Of a DNA stretch of 8,912 nucleotides, positions 1-6,231 are shown in pieces. Under the pieces are notes generated by a model. The model ran no database searches. It had not been told where the DNA came from and saw nothing but the letters and a program-made list of their open reading frames with translations. The stretch is from JAHFLF01 sp964560145 (GTDB lineage Bacteria; Patescibacteriota; Minisyncoccia; UBA6257; 1-14-0-10-44-23): NCBI GenBank assembly GCA_964560145.1, contig CAZLKS010000030.1, positions 1 through 8,912 on the forward strand, in the 5' to 3' direction. Made by a program: the position numbers and the translations under genes. Each line of letters begins with the position of its first letter. The first letter of the stretch is position 1.

Positions 1-158
1 TGTTCGGTAGGCAGGGTTCAATCACCGTGCACTGGTGCAAGGAGAGGCCGCAAACTCTTGAGCTTGAGGCTGACCGGCTGTTTGGCCCCGAGCTCCTCAT
101 GTCGCACGTAGACATGATGCGGCTCGGGCTGCGAGTCGAGTTCCGGCCAAGCGACTAA
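1..158 (+). CDS. 3' end of an unrecognised protein gene (partial)
   Basis: An open frame enters from the left edge (first full codon at base 3) and ends at TAA 156-158, giving about 51 C-terminal residues. I do not recognise the protein. The tail mixes charged and hydrophobic residues (HWCKERPQTLELEADRLFG, then a Met-rich stretch with MSHVDMMRLG, ending RPSD) and shows no membrane segment or catalytic motif. Two things favour real coding. Third codon positions are mostly G or C. The stop is followed within two bases by a strong hairpin with a T-run. The stretch is about 60% GC by my count, visibly richer than most of the window. The gene converges on folA. A short open frame alone is weak evidence, so confidence is moderate. 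Confidence 0.5.
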   Translation, partial: FGRQGSITVHWCKERPQTLELEADRLFGPELLMSHVDMMRLGLRVEFRPSD

Positions 159-159
159 T

Positions 160-195
160 GGGCGGCGTCCAAACGGAGGCCGCCCGCAACTTTTA
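160..195 (+). terminator. Intrinsic terminator of the left-edge gene
   Basis: GGGCGGC (160-166) pairs with GCCGCCC (179-185). Inside, TCC (168-170) pairs with GGA (175-177) around an AAAC loop, with one G-G mismatch. The sequence GCAACTTTTAT follows, giving a short U-run on the plus strand. The T-run overlaps the folA stop codon (TAA, 195-193), so the two convergent genes share the junction. On the minus strand no T-run follows the hairpin, so it probably serves only the plus-strand gene. Confidence 0.65.
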
Positions 196-669
196 TCGGG
201 TCCGTTCGTAAATAGCAAATGAGTATCCTTCGTGGCTTTCAATAGGCAACTGTCGCCATTTTTCCGGATTGATGTCTGGAAACTTTGTGTCTCCCTCAAC
301 CTCTTTTTCTACGTGCGTGATGTAGAGTTTGTCTGCTTTGTCGATTGTTTGTCGATAGATTTCGCCGCCGCCAATCACAAAAACCTCTCCCCCACCGTAG
401 CTTCGTAGTGCGTCTTCTATAGAAGACTGTACGATGACGCCTTCAGGCATCTTGATGTCGGTTTGGCGGGTAATGACGACGTTTGTCCGATTCGGTAGTG
501 CTTTGCCAAGGCGTGCAAAGATAGAATCAAAGGTCTTCCTGCCCATGATGACGGTTTTGCCAGCCGTGAGTTCTTTGAAGCGTTTTAAATCCTCTGGCAG
601 GTGCCAGGGCAAATTATTCTTGTCGCCAATAGTGCCATTTTTTGCTACGGCGGCGATGAGAGAAATCAT
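193..669 (-). CDS. folA: Dihydrofolate reductase
   Basis: Cytoplasmic enzyme that reduces dihydrofolate to tetrahydrofolate with NADPH, recycling the folate oxidised by thymidylate synthase. The 158-residue product has the usual length of bacterial DHFR. It opens with MISLIAAVAKNGTIG, followed by the substrate loop NLPWHLPEDLKRFK, whose Asp27 matches the proton-relay acid of the family. VIMGRKTFDSI (about 40-50) and VIGGGEIYRQ (about 98-107) are the NADPH-binding signatures, and the C-terminal strand is present (YSFAIYERTR). The start is fixed by coupling: the ATG (669-667) shares one base with the thyA stop (TAA, 671-669), forming TAATG, so ribosomes finishing thyA can restart here. Nothing appears truncated. 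Identification is firm from motifs and context. Confidence 0.97.
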   Translation of the reverse strand: MISLIAAVAKNGTIGDKNNLPWHLPEDLKRFKELTAGKTVIMGRKTFDSIFARLGKALPNRTNVVITRQTDIKMPEGVIVQSSIEDALRSYGGGEVFVIGGGEIYRQTIDKADKLYITHVEKEVEGDTKFPDINPEKWRQLPIESHEGYSFAIYERTR

Positions 670-1511
670 TACACGGCTATTGGAAACTTAATTGGCGCCT
701 GCGGGTTGTAGTCGGTCAACGTGAAATCCTCATATTTCAAATCCCAGAACGGCTTGTTTGCGATTGTCAGTTTTGGCAATGCACCCGGAGTGCGGGCAAT
801 TTGTTCTTTTGCACCATCAATGTGATTTACATAGATGTGGCAGTCGTTGAGATAGTGACTAAACTCCCCTACGCCGAGGCCACATTCCTGTGCAATCATC
901 TGAGTGAGGGTGGCATAGCAGGCGATGTTGAATGGCACGCCAAGCATGAGGTCGGCGCTGCGCTGGGTTAGGTGGCAGCTCAGCTTCTTGTCATTGGTGA
1001 CGTAGAACATGAAGAAGGCGTGGCAGCTCGGCAGTGCCGGATGCTTCGGGTGGTCTTTCGGTGTATATAAATCAGATGGATTCCAAGCGGTGACCACCAT
1101 TCGCCTATCTTGCGGATTATTCTTAATTAAATTAATAACCTCTTGAATCTGGTTGATGTAGTTAAGCCTTATCTCATGCGTTTTCGGGTCTTCGAGATAC
1201 TGTTCCCACTTCACCCACTGGTGGCCATAGAGATTGCCAACTTCCCAGTTTTTTTCTTCACTCGTCCAGGCGTCCCAGATTTTTGTCTTGGTGCGTAGGT
1301 CGCGAATGTTGGTGTCCCCGCTTAAGTACCAGAGGAGCTCGTGTACGACGGCTGGGAAGTTTACTTTTTTTGTTGAGAGCAAGGGAAAGCCTTTTGATAA
1401 GTCGATTTTATAATGATATCCAAAAACTGAAATCGTGTCGGTACCAGTCCGACTTGGGCGACGCTGACCATTTTCTAAAACATGCTTAACGATATTTAAA
1501 TATTCTTGCAT
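669..1511 (-). CDS. thyA: Thymidylate synthase (folate-dependent, ThyA type)
   Basis: Converts dUMP and methylene-tetrahydrofolate to dTMP and dihydrofolate. The 280-residue product aligns along its whole length with ThyA from memory: RTGTDT with phosphate-binding Arg21, FPLLSTKK, HELLWYLSGDTNI, IWDAW, the YGHQW block, DRRMVVTAWNP, the catalytic loop LPSCHAFF with Cys163, QRSADLMLGVPFNIA, the dUMP-binding HIYVNH stretch, and the C-terminal IKFPIAV. The start was set at ATG 1511-1509 because MQEYLNIVKHVLENG matches the usual ThyA N-terminus. The frame stays open to 1628, but those 39 extra residues are not ThyA-like and would cross the divergent promoter region. A TATGAT hexamer lies only six bases before the ATG, which suggests a leaderless transcript. 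It is the first gene of a thyA-folA pair and its stop overlaps the folA start. Confidence 0.97.
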   Translation of the reverse strand: MQEYLNIVKHVLENGQRRPSRTGTDTISVFGYHYKIDLSKGFPLLSTKKVNFPAVVHELLWYLSGDTNIRDLRTKTKIWDAWTSEEKNWEVGNLYGHQWVKWEQYLEDPKTHEIRLNYINQIQEVINLIKNNPQDRRMVVTAWNPSDLYTPKDHPKHPALPSCHAFFMFYVTNDKKLSCHLTQRSADLMLGVPFNIACYATLTQMIAQECGLGVGEFSHYLNDCHIYVNHIDGAKEQIARTPGALPKLTIANKPFWDLKYEDFTLTDYNPQAPIKFPIAV

Positions 1512-1517
1512 GCAGTA

Positions 1518-1523
1518 ATCATA
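1518..1523 (-). promoter_or_regulatory. Putative -10 element of thyA-folA
   Basis: TATGAT reads on the minus strand at 1523-1518, with six bases before the thyA ATG (1511). Transcription starting about seven bases after the hexamer would begin at or next to the A of the start codon, so the mRNA would be leaderless. No convincing -35 is visible. With a 17-base spacer the hexamer would be TTCCAC, a weak match. No Shine-Dalgarno sequence precedes the ATG, which fits. Confidence 0.4.
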
Positions 1524-1591
1524 ACAAAGCGATGGCGGAAGTGGAACTTGCACCGAATCTCTGGCTGTGTTGTGAAAAATACTCCCCCTAG

Positions 1592-1620
1592 TTGCACAGC
1601 TGTCATATTGGTGCAATACT
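1592..1620 (+). promoter_or_regulatory. Putative promoter of dcd-tmk
   Basis: TTGCAC (1592-1597) is followed by a 17-base spacer and AATACT (1615-1620). The -10 is preceded by TGC, giving the extended form TGnAATACT. The expected start is near 1627, leaving a leader of about 22 bases before the dcd ATG at 1649 with no evident Shine-Dalgarno sequence. The match is partial (3 of 6 and 4 of 6 positions), so it is supported mainly by spacing, the extended -10 and the divergent-gene context. Confidence 0.4.
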
Positions 1621-1648
1621 TTTTGCAATTAGATTTTTAGAAAAATAT

Positions 1649-2377
1649 ATGCTTTTATCTCGTCCGGAAATCTTAAAACACCTCAAGAAAGGAACGATTG
1701 TCATCGAGAAGTTTAATCCGAAGAATCTGAAGACAACGAGTTACGATGTCTGTCTTGGCGAGTACTACTGGCGACAGACGCAGCCATTCGGCCGTGCAAC
1801 GCTGCACAACATTTACGACGAGAAATCCACGAAGTTTGTCTGGAGTGGGCCGCATAAGGCAGAAAAGGTGAAGGATTTGCGCAAGCGACTGGATATTCCA
1901 GAGCTCGTCGGCGTTGATGACGAAGACAAGGTTATTATGCTTGCTCCTGGTGAAACGATTCTTGGTCACACCGAAGAGTTTATCGGTGGTCGTGAGATTT
2001 GCGTTGCAAAGATGTACGGACGTTCTTCGACCGGCCGAAACTTCATCGAGGTTTGTAAGGATGCCGGCTGGGGAGATGTTGGCTACGTGAACCGCTGGAC
2101 TATGGAGATAACGAACAACAGTCACTACTTCACTATCCCCCTCGTTGTCGGTCGCCGTATTGCTCAGATGGTCTTTTACGAAGTTGCCCCGCTTGATAAG
2201 GGTGCTGACTATGCACTCGAAAAAGGAAAGTATCAGCACACTGATAATTTGAAGGAGCTGATGCGAACCTGGAGCCCGGTGCAGCTCATTCCGCGTATGC
2301 ACCTAGACCCTGAGGCTCAGGCTGTTGAGGAGCGTCGGAATGCTGCAAGGAAAACGAAGGCGTCAAAAAAGTCCTAA
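1649..2377 (+). CDS. dcd: dCTP deaminase / dUTPase-family enzyme (Dcd-like)
   Basis: Member of the dCTP deaminase-dUTPase superfamily, predicted to deaminate dCTP to dUTP and perhaps hydrolyse it to dUMP for thymidylate synthase. The start MLLSRPEILKHLKKG (ATG 1649) gives 242 residues and resembles the usual Dcd opening (L.R..I...L..G.I.I). Family marks are TSYDVCLGEYYW (30-41), PGETILGHTEEFI (100-112), the phosphate-binding RSSTGR (125-130), AGWGDVGY (139-146), and WTMEITNNS, where Glu153 sits at the position of the catalytic glutamate. The strand GRRIAQMVFYEV follows. Standard bacterial Dcd is about 190 residues. This one has extra sequence around residues 42-95 and a basic C-terminal tail (RKTKASKKS). 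Whether it is mono- or bifunctional cannot be told from the sequence. Ten bases separate it from tmk, so the two are probably co-transcribed. Confidence 0.88.
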   Translation: MLLSRPEILKHLKKGTIVIEKFNPKNLKTTSYDVCLGEYYWRQTQPFGRATLHNIYDEKSTKFVWSGPHKAEKVKDLRKRLDIPELVGVDDEDKVIMLAPGETILGHTEEFIGGREICVAKMYGRSSTGRNFIEVCKDAGWGDVGYVNRWTMEITNNSHYFTIPLVVGRRIAQMVFYEVAPLDKGADYALEKGKYQHTDNLKELMRTWSPVQLIPRMHLDPEAQAVEERRNAARKTKASKKS

Positions 2378-2387
2378 AAGACCGGTG

Positions 2388-3095
2388 ATGAAAAAAGGAG
2401 TTTTTATAGTACTCGAAGGAACAGACGGCTCCGGTAAAGGGACGCAGTTTCGGCTTTTGATTGAAAGGCTCAAAAGAGACGGCATTAAGCATGCTACCTT
2501 TGATTTTCCTCAGTATGGCAAGCCATCGGCGTATTTTGTTGAACAGTATCTCCGCGGTTCTTACAAAGGAATATCAGCTGTTAGCCCAAAGAAAGGCTCG
2601 CTTTTTTACGCCCTCGATCGGTTCGCTGCCAATGATGAATTACGTGATGCTCTGGCAAAATGCGAGATTGTTCTTTCGAATCGGTTCACCGCTTCGAACA
2701 TGGGGCATCAAGGAGCGAAGATGAAGACAACTCAAGAAAGAGTTGCATTTTACGCCTGGCTCAACGAACTCGAATTTGAAATCCTAGGCATCCCTCGTCC
2801 CACTCTGAACATTATCCTGCATGTGCCAGCAGTTGTGGCTCAGAAACTCGTCGATAAAAAAGGCGCTAGTGAACGTACATATGTTGGCGGCGCAAAACGT
2901 GATATTCACGAGAAGAACTTGAGCTATCTAAAGAAGAGTGAGCAGACATATGTTGAGTTGGCAAAGCTTTTTCCGAAGCAATTCGTGTTGATTGAGTGCG
3001 TTAAGGATGGAGAGCTCTTACCAATCGAAAAAATCCAAGAGCTTATTTGGACACGAGTGTCTCGACTTATCAAACGAGCGAAGAAAACCGGCTAG
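2388..3095 (+). CDS. tmk: Thymidylate (dTMP) kinase
   Basis: Phosphorylates dTMP to dTDP with ATP, the step after thymidylate synthase. The 235-residue protein begins MKKGVFIVLEGTDGSGKGTQ, carrying a clear P-loop at residues 11-19. DFPQYGKPSAYFVEQYLRG (39-57) and LFYALDRFAA (72-81) mark the dTMP kinase subgroup that uses DFP rather than the REPGGT of E. coli Tmk. The DR-type motif appears as SNRFTASNMGHQGAK (97-111), so the usual Asp is Asn98, which is unusual. PTLNIILHVP is the core strand before the lid, and the lid region holds several Lys and Arg residues. The ATG at 2388 was chosen because the upstream open frame overlaps dcd and lacks family similarity. There is no real Shine-Dalgarno sequence, so coupling to dcd is likely. 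Confidence 0.92.
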   Translation: MKKGVFIVLEGTDGSGKGTQFRLLIERLKRDGIKHATFDFPQYGKPSAYFVEQYLRGSYKGISAVSPKKGSLFYALDRFAANDELRDALAKCEIVLSNRFTASNMGHQGAKMKTTQERVAFYAWLNELEFEILGIPRPTLNIILHVPAVVAQKLVDKKGASERTYVGGAKRDIHEKNLSYLKKSEQTYVELAKLFPKQFVLIECVKDGELLPIEKIQELIWTRVSRLIKRAKKTG

Positions 3096-3098
3096 GAC

Positions 3099-3127
3099 TT
3101 GCGCTTTCCTTCTTTTTCTAGTATTCT
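3099..3127 (+). promoter_or_regulatory. Putative sigma-70-type promoter of rplY
   Basis: TTGCGC (3099-3104), a 17-base spacer and TATTCT (3122-3127) lie just after the tmk stop (3095). The predicted start near 3134 leaves a leader of about 43 bases before the rplY ATG. This is one of the better two-box matches in the window and would let rplY be expressed apart from dcd-tmk. Confidence 0.5.
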
Positions 3128-3176
3128 ATCCCCATTCGCATTATTACCTTTAAAAACGCATTTGAGCGATTCATTC

Positions 3177-3875
3177 ATGGCATTAGAACTCGTCGCGCAG
3201 CCGCGCACACAATTTGGAAGAGAAGTTAAGCAGCTCCGTGTTAAGGGCTTAGTTCCTGGTGAGCTTTATGGTTTCGGTGTTAAGAACGAGCACGTTTCTG
3301 TTCCGATGAAGGAGTTCATGAAGCTCTATAAGAAAGCTGGTGAGAGCACTTTGGTTGATTTGATGATTGACGGCAAGAAGCACCCAGTATTGATTAACGA
3401 CGTTCAGTTTAATCCGATTACGGACGAGATTGAGAGCGTCGACTTCTATCAGGTCCGCCTTGACCAGAAGATTCGTTTGAAGGTTCCGGTCAACTTTGTT
3501 GGTGAAGCCCCGGCAGTCAAAGAAAAGGGTGGTGTTTTGGTTAAGGCCCTTTCGGAAATCGAAGTTGAAGCTTTGCCGACCGAAATCCCCCACCAGCTCG
3601 AAGTCAACCTCAAGTCGCTTACCGATATTGGTACTTCGTTTGCCGTTAGCCAGATTACCGTTCCAGCTGGCGTTCGCGTGCTTGTTGATCCGACTTTCGT
3701 TGTCGTCACCGTTACCGCTCGTATGACCGAGGAACAGGAAGCTGCTTTGTCTGCCGCAGCTGACGTCTCCACGATTAAGACTGAGGGTGAAGAGAAGAAA
3801 GAAAAGGCTGCTGAGGCTGCTCCAGCCGAAGAGGGTGCCGCAGCTGCTCCAGCTGCTAAGCCGGCCGCCAAATAA
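3177..3875 (+). CDS. rplY: 50S ribosomal protein bL25, long CTC form
   Basis: Binds 5S rRNA in the large ribosomal subunit. The 232-residue product is the two-domain CTC/TL5 form rather than the short E. coli L25 of about 94 residues. Residues 1-90 form the L25 domain: MALELVAQPRTQFGREVKQLR, the Gly-Pro turn GLVPGELYGFG, then LINDVQFNPITDEIESVDFYQV. Residues 95-185 form the CTC domain: VPVNFVGEAPAVKEKGGVLV, the LPTEIPHQLEVNL stretch, and a final VTVTAR strand. The tail from about 186 is a low-complexity Ala/Glu/Lys/Pro region ending AAAPAAKPAAK, common in CTC proteins. The ATG at 3177 is preferred because the longer open frame upstream would include promoter sequence and unrelated residues. 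It is followed at once by a strong terminator, so it is probably monocistronic. Confidence 0.95.
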   Translation: MALELVAQPRTQFGREVKQLRVKGLVPGELYGFGVKNEHVSVPMKEFMKLYKKAGESTLVDLMIDGKKHPVLINDVQFNPITDEIESVDFYQVRLDQKIRLKVPVNFVGEAPAVKEKGGVLVKALSEIEVEALPTEIPHQLEVNLKSLTDIGTSFAVSQITVPAGVRVLVDPTFVVVTVTARMTEEQEAALSAAADVSTIKTEGEEKKEKAAEAAPAEEGAAAAPAAKPAAK

Positions 3876-3883
3876 GAATCAAG

Positions 3884-3909
3884 AAATCCCCGCGAAAGCG
3901 GGGATTTTT
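3884..3909 (+). terminator. Intrinsic terminator of rplY
   Basis: AAATCCCCGC (3884-3893) pairs fully with GCGGGGATTT (3898-3907) around a GAAA tetraloop, and a TTTTT run covers 3905-3909. The hairpin starts nine bases after the rplY stop. It is a textbook rho-independent terminator and isolates rplY from the downstream transglycosylase gene, whose promoter begins about 13 bases later. Confidence 0.93.
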
Positions 3910-3921
3910 GTATCTAAAGAA

Positions 3922-3930
3922 TGCTATACT
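3922..3930 (+). promoter_or_regulatory. Extended -10 promoter of the transglycosylase gene
   Basis: TGCTATACT (3922-3930) is an extended -10 box (TGnTATACT, one mismatch from TATAAT). It lies just after the rplY terminator and ten bases before the ATG at 3941. No -35 is evident, since its place is taken by the terminator stem; extended -10 promoters often do without one. Transcription would start near 3937, leaving almost no leader. The AGGGG at 3931-3935 looks like a ribosome site but would then lie mostly upstream of the mRNA start. Confidence 0.5.
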
Positions 3931-3940
3931 AGGGGCAGGT

Positions 3941-5395
3941 ATGCTTATTGCCAAGCCCAAAATTTTAGTTGATATAAAAACGGCGCGAGTCAGTGCATAC
4001 GGCACTGTTTCTACGCATGTTAATTTGAGCCCCCGCCAAGCACGCTTCCGTCTCACTGGCGTTCTGCGAGGCTTTTTATTCATGCTGGTGCTCGCTTATG
4101 CACTTTTTGGTACCGCCGCCGCACCGAGCTTGAACTCTTTGGCCGCCGCACCGAGCGCTGAAGAGCGTCAGCAGTTGGAGCAGGAGCTATCAACGCTGGA
4201 GAGCCAGATTGAGGACTACGAGGCGACCGTTGCGGCTTATCGAAAGCAGGGTAACTCATTAAAGAACGAAATTTCAAGTCTGACCGCTAAAATCGAGAAG
4301 GTGAACTTGCAGATTAAGGTGATTAACCTTTCACTGAGTCGCTTAAGCACCGAGATAGCTGATAATCAGGTCCAAATTAAAACAACGCAAGAGAAGCTGG
4401 ATTTTAGTCGTTCGGCAATGACCTCGGCGATTCAGAGCATGTATGAAAGCGAGCAAACGAGCCTTATGACCGTCTTATTGCAGAACCCCAACCTGAGCGA
4501 CTTCTTCGGTGATATCAACAACCTGATTGCTGTTCAGGATAGTCTAACTGCAACGATGCAGCAGATTAATGAGCTCAAGGAAGAGCTCTTAGATGAGCAG
4601 GACCAGCTTTTTGCTAAGAAGGCTGACACGACGGCAATCAAGAAGCTTCAGGACCAGCAGCGCCAGGCAATTGCCGCACTGAAGCTTGAGAAGGACTCGC
4701 TGCTTAAAACAACAAAAGGCCAAGAAGATACATATCAAGCTCTGGTCAAGCAAAAGAAAGAGTCTGCTGCGAAGATTCGGAACCGTATCTTCGAATTGTT
4801 GGGTGGTGGTGAGATGACCTTCGAACAAGCCTTTGATTTTGCAAAGTTTGCTGAGAAAGCGACAGATGTTCCTGCAACTTTGCTTTTGGCTGTACTTGAT
4901 CGTGAATCAGCGCTCGGCAAGAATGTTGGTAAATGCAGCTATTTGACCGCGATGGCACCAGGGGCGCCAAAGAGTAAGCGTGACGATGTAACACCGTTCT
5001 TGAAAATTACGAGCGAACTCGGGCTTGATCCAGTTAAAACGCTCGTCTCTTGTGCTATTAGCACCGACGGCGCTTATGGAGGTGCGATGGGTCCGGCTCA
5101 GTTTATCCCGACAACTTGGATGCTTTATCGCGACAGAATCGCGACCATCACCGGTGCCAATCCCCCCTCTCCATGGAGAAACAGTGACGCTTTCGTTGGG
5201 ACTGCGTTGTACCTCAAAGATGCGCTCTCTGCTTGTGCGAGCTACTCTGGTGACGCTCGCGTTCGCTGTGCTGCTGCTCGATACTATGCCGGGGGCAATT
5301 GGAAGAAGCATCTCTACACCTATGGCAGCGCAACACTTTCTCGCCAAAAGAAGTTTATTGACGACGCGGCAGTTCTTGATGCCAACAACAATTAG
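3941..5395 (+). CDS. Membrane-anchored coiled-coil lytic transglycosylase-like protein
   Basis: Predicted to cleave peptidoglycan outside the cytoplasmic membrane during wall growth or division. The 484-residue product has three parts. First is a basic N-terminal segment with one membrane helix (about 40-58, GVLRGFLFMLVLAYALFG). Next is a long Glu/Lys/Gln-rich coiled coil (about 74-285), like the N-terminal parts of EnvC, PcsB and CwlO. Last is a C-terminal SLT/MltB-like domain. There VLDRESALG carries Glu322, the candidate catalytic acid, followed by GGAMGPAQFIPTTW (380-393), a PW..SDAFVGTALYLK stretch and ARYYAGGNW. Several cysteines in the catalytic domain (GKCSY, VSCAIS, SACASY, RVRCAA) could form disulfides outside the cell. 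The start is uncertain because about 38 residues precede the helix; a later TTG (4025) or ATG (4083) is possible. Transglycosylase activity is inferred from motifs only. Confidence 0.85.
   Translation: MLIAKPKILVDIKTARVSAYGTVSTHVNLSPRQARFRLTGVLRGFLFMLVLAYALFGTAAAPSLNSLAAAPSAEERQQLEQELSTLESQIEDYEATVAAYRKQGNSLKNEISSLTAKIEKVNLQIKVINLSLSRLSTEIADNQVQIKTTQEKLDFSRSAMTSAIQSMYESEQTSLMTVLLQNPNLSDFFGDINNLIAVQDSLTATMQQINELKEELLDEQDQLFAKKADTTAIKKLQDQQRQAIAALKLEKDSLLKTTKGQEDTYQALVKQKKESAAKIRNRIFELLGGGEMTFEQAFDFAKFAEKATDVPATLLLAVLDRESALGKNVGKCSYLTAMAPGAPKSKRDDVTPFLKITSELGLDPVKTLVSCAISTDGAYGGAMGPAQFIPTTWMLYRDRIATITGANPPSPWRNSDAFVGTALYLKDALSACASYSGDARVRCAAARYYAGGNWKKHLYTYGSATLSRQKKFIDDAAVLDANNN
4115..4156 (+). 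repeat. 15-bp direct repeat inside the transglycosylase gene
   Basis: GCCGCCGCACCGAGC occurs at 4115-4129 and again, perfectly, at 4142-4156. The offset is 27 bases, or nine codons. Both copies encode AAAPS in the linker just after the membrane helix. An in-frame 27-base tandem duplication that later diverged is the simplest reading. Confidence 0.8.
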
Positions 5396-5415
5396 TTGAT
5401 TGTCCTGCGGCCAAC

Positions 5416-5424
5416 TGTGGATAA
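5416..5424 (-). promoter_or_regulatory. Perfect DnaA-box-like 9-mer
   Basis: TGTGGATAA at 5416-5424 is the reverse complement of TTATCCACA, the consensus DnaA box. It lies between the transglycosylase stop (5395) and the RodZ-like start (5471), upstream of the likely rodZ promoter. It is a single copy with no cluster nearby, so it is not an origin. It could be a regulatory DnaA site or chance. Confidence 0.3.
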
Positions 5425-5450
5425 CCATTTATTTGTGCGATTTTGGTATT

Positions 5451-5459
5451 TGGTATAAG
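5451..5459 (+). promoter_or_regulatory. Putative extended -10 of the RodZ-like gene
   Basis: TGGTATAAG (5451-5459) fits an extended -10 (TGnTATAAG), eleven bases before the ATG at 5471. A weak -35, TTGTGC (5433-5438), is 15 bases upstream, which is short. The expected start near 5466 leaves only about five leader bases. The AGGA at 5464-5467 is too close to the ATG to be a good ribosome site. Confidence 0.4.
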
Positions 5460-5470
5460 TTATAGGAACT

Positions 5471-6208
5471 ATGCCGTTAGAAGATACTCGCAGGTTACGC
5501 GACATTATTCTCGATCAGTGCGAAGCGAAAGAGATTCGCATGGAAGAGTTAGTTAAGAAGTCTGGTATTCCAGAACAGTATCTTGACGCTATCATAAACG
5601 ATGTTCGAACTCGCCTCCCCGCCCTTCCTTATATACGAGTTCACTTGACGCGCATCGCGATATTTCTTGGGCTTCCGCCTGAGCGGCTTCTTAGTCAGTA
5701 TCGAAAAGAGTTCTCCGATAAACAGTCTGGTGGTTTTGACGCGCTACCCGGCAATCGCTTCGCTCTTCCGTCGGGGACGCGGCGATATGCAATTATTGGA
5801 GGGGTGGTTCTGCTTATCTTGGTAGTAGTTATGATTAGTCGCAGCGGATTCTTTGGTATCCCGCATTTAACTATCTCGATGCCGCCGGCCGGAAGCGACC
5901 CCTTCATTACGAACTCTTCGACCATTCTGCTCTCTGGTAAGGTGGACGCAGGCGACAAGCTGCTGATTAACGGGCAGGACGTAGCAACCGGTAATGATGG
6001 TGTGTTCTCGAGTCCGTATCCACTGACCCCCGAGATTAATGTAATTGAGTTCACCACCAAGCGCTTCCTTGGTCGGGAACTTTCCATCACTCGACAGGTA
6101 TATTACGACGAGCCGACTTCGACCCCTGCCCTGCGAGCGGCAGCAAAGAAAATTGTTAAGCCAATCGAAGCGGCTACGACAACGCCTGCCGAGGCACCGG
6201 AGCCGTAA
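5471..6208 (+). CDS. RodZ-like HTH membrane protein with extracytoplasmic beta domain
   Basis: Probable cell-shape or envelope protein of the RodZ type. RodZ links the MreB cytoskeleton to the wall-elongation machinery through a cytoplasmic helix-turn-helix. The 245-residue product has an HTH-like region at about 8-80 (MEELVKKSGIPEQYLDAI, then LPYIRVHLTRIAIFLGL, which resembles the P-Y-R RodZ signature). One membrane helix follows at about 106-123 (YAIIGGVVLLILVVVMIS), then a beta-rich domain at about 133-213. That domain carries PPAGSDPFITNSSTILLSGKV and a DKLLINGQDV stretch, reminiscent of glucodextranase-type immunoglobulin-like domains. The tail is Pro/Thr/Ala/Glu-rich. The expected topology is N-terminus inside. 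It sits directly upstream of recA, as rodZ (ymfM) does in many bacteria. The RodZ label rests on architecture, and no MreB is visible in the window. Confidence 0.72.
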   Translation: MPLEDTRRLRDIILDQCEAKEIRMEELVKKSGIPEQYLDAIINDVRTRLPALPYIRVHLTRIAIFLGLPPERLLSQYRKEFSDKQSGGFDALPGNRFALPSGTRRYAIIGGVVLLILVVVMISRSGFFGIPHLTISMPPAGSDPFITNSSTILLSGKVDAGDKLLINGQDVATGNDGVFSSPYPLTPEINVIEFTTKRFLGRELSITRQVYYDEPTSTPALRAAAKKIVKPIEAATTTPAEAPEP

Positions 6209-6231
6209 GTGTCGTAGTCACGTAGACCCTT

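Noticed and set aside
1512..1628. A 39-residue N-terminal extension of thyA starting at 1628
   Set aside because: The extra residues do not resemble ThyA, and they would cross the divergent promoter region and the putative dcd promoter. The ATG at 1511 gives the standard N-terminus and length.
1673..2302. A 209-codon open frame on the minus strand opposite dcd
   Set aside because: It is antisense to a gene with clear family motifs, has no recognisable protein features of its own, and lacks a promoter or ribosome site.
3908..3940. An earlier ATG (3908) for the transglycosylase gene
   Set aside because: It lies in the T-run of the rplY terminator and upstream of the only plausible -10 element, so it would not be on the transcript.
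5416..5424. A replication origin near the DnaA box
   Set aside because: Only one box is present, with no AT-rich unwinding region, no dnaA or dnaN nearby, and just a 75-base gap.
4907..5428. A 173-codon minus-strand frame opposite the transglycosylase domain
   Set aside because: The opposite strand carries the conserved GAMGPAQF motif region. The antisense product shows no domain or plausible start context.
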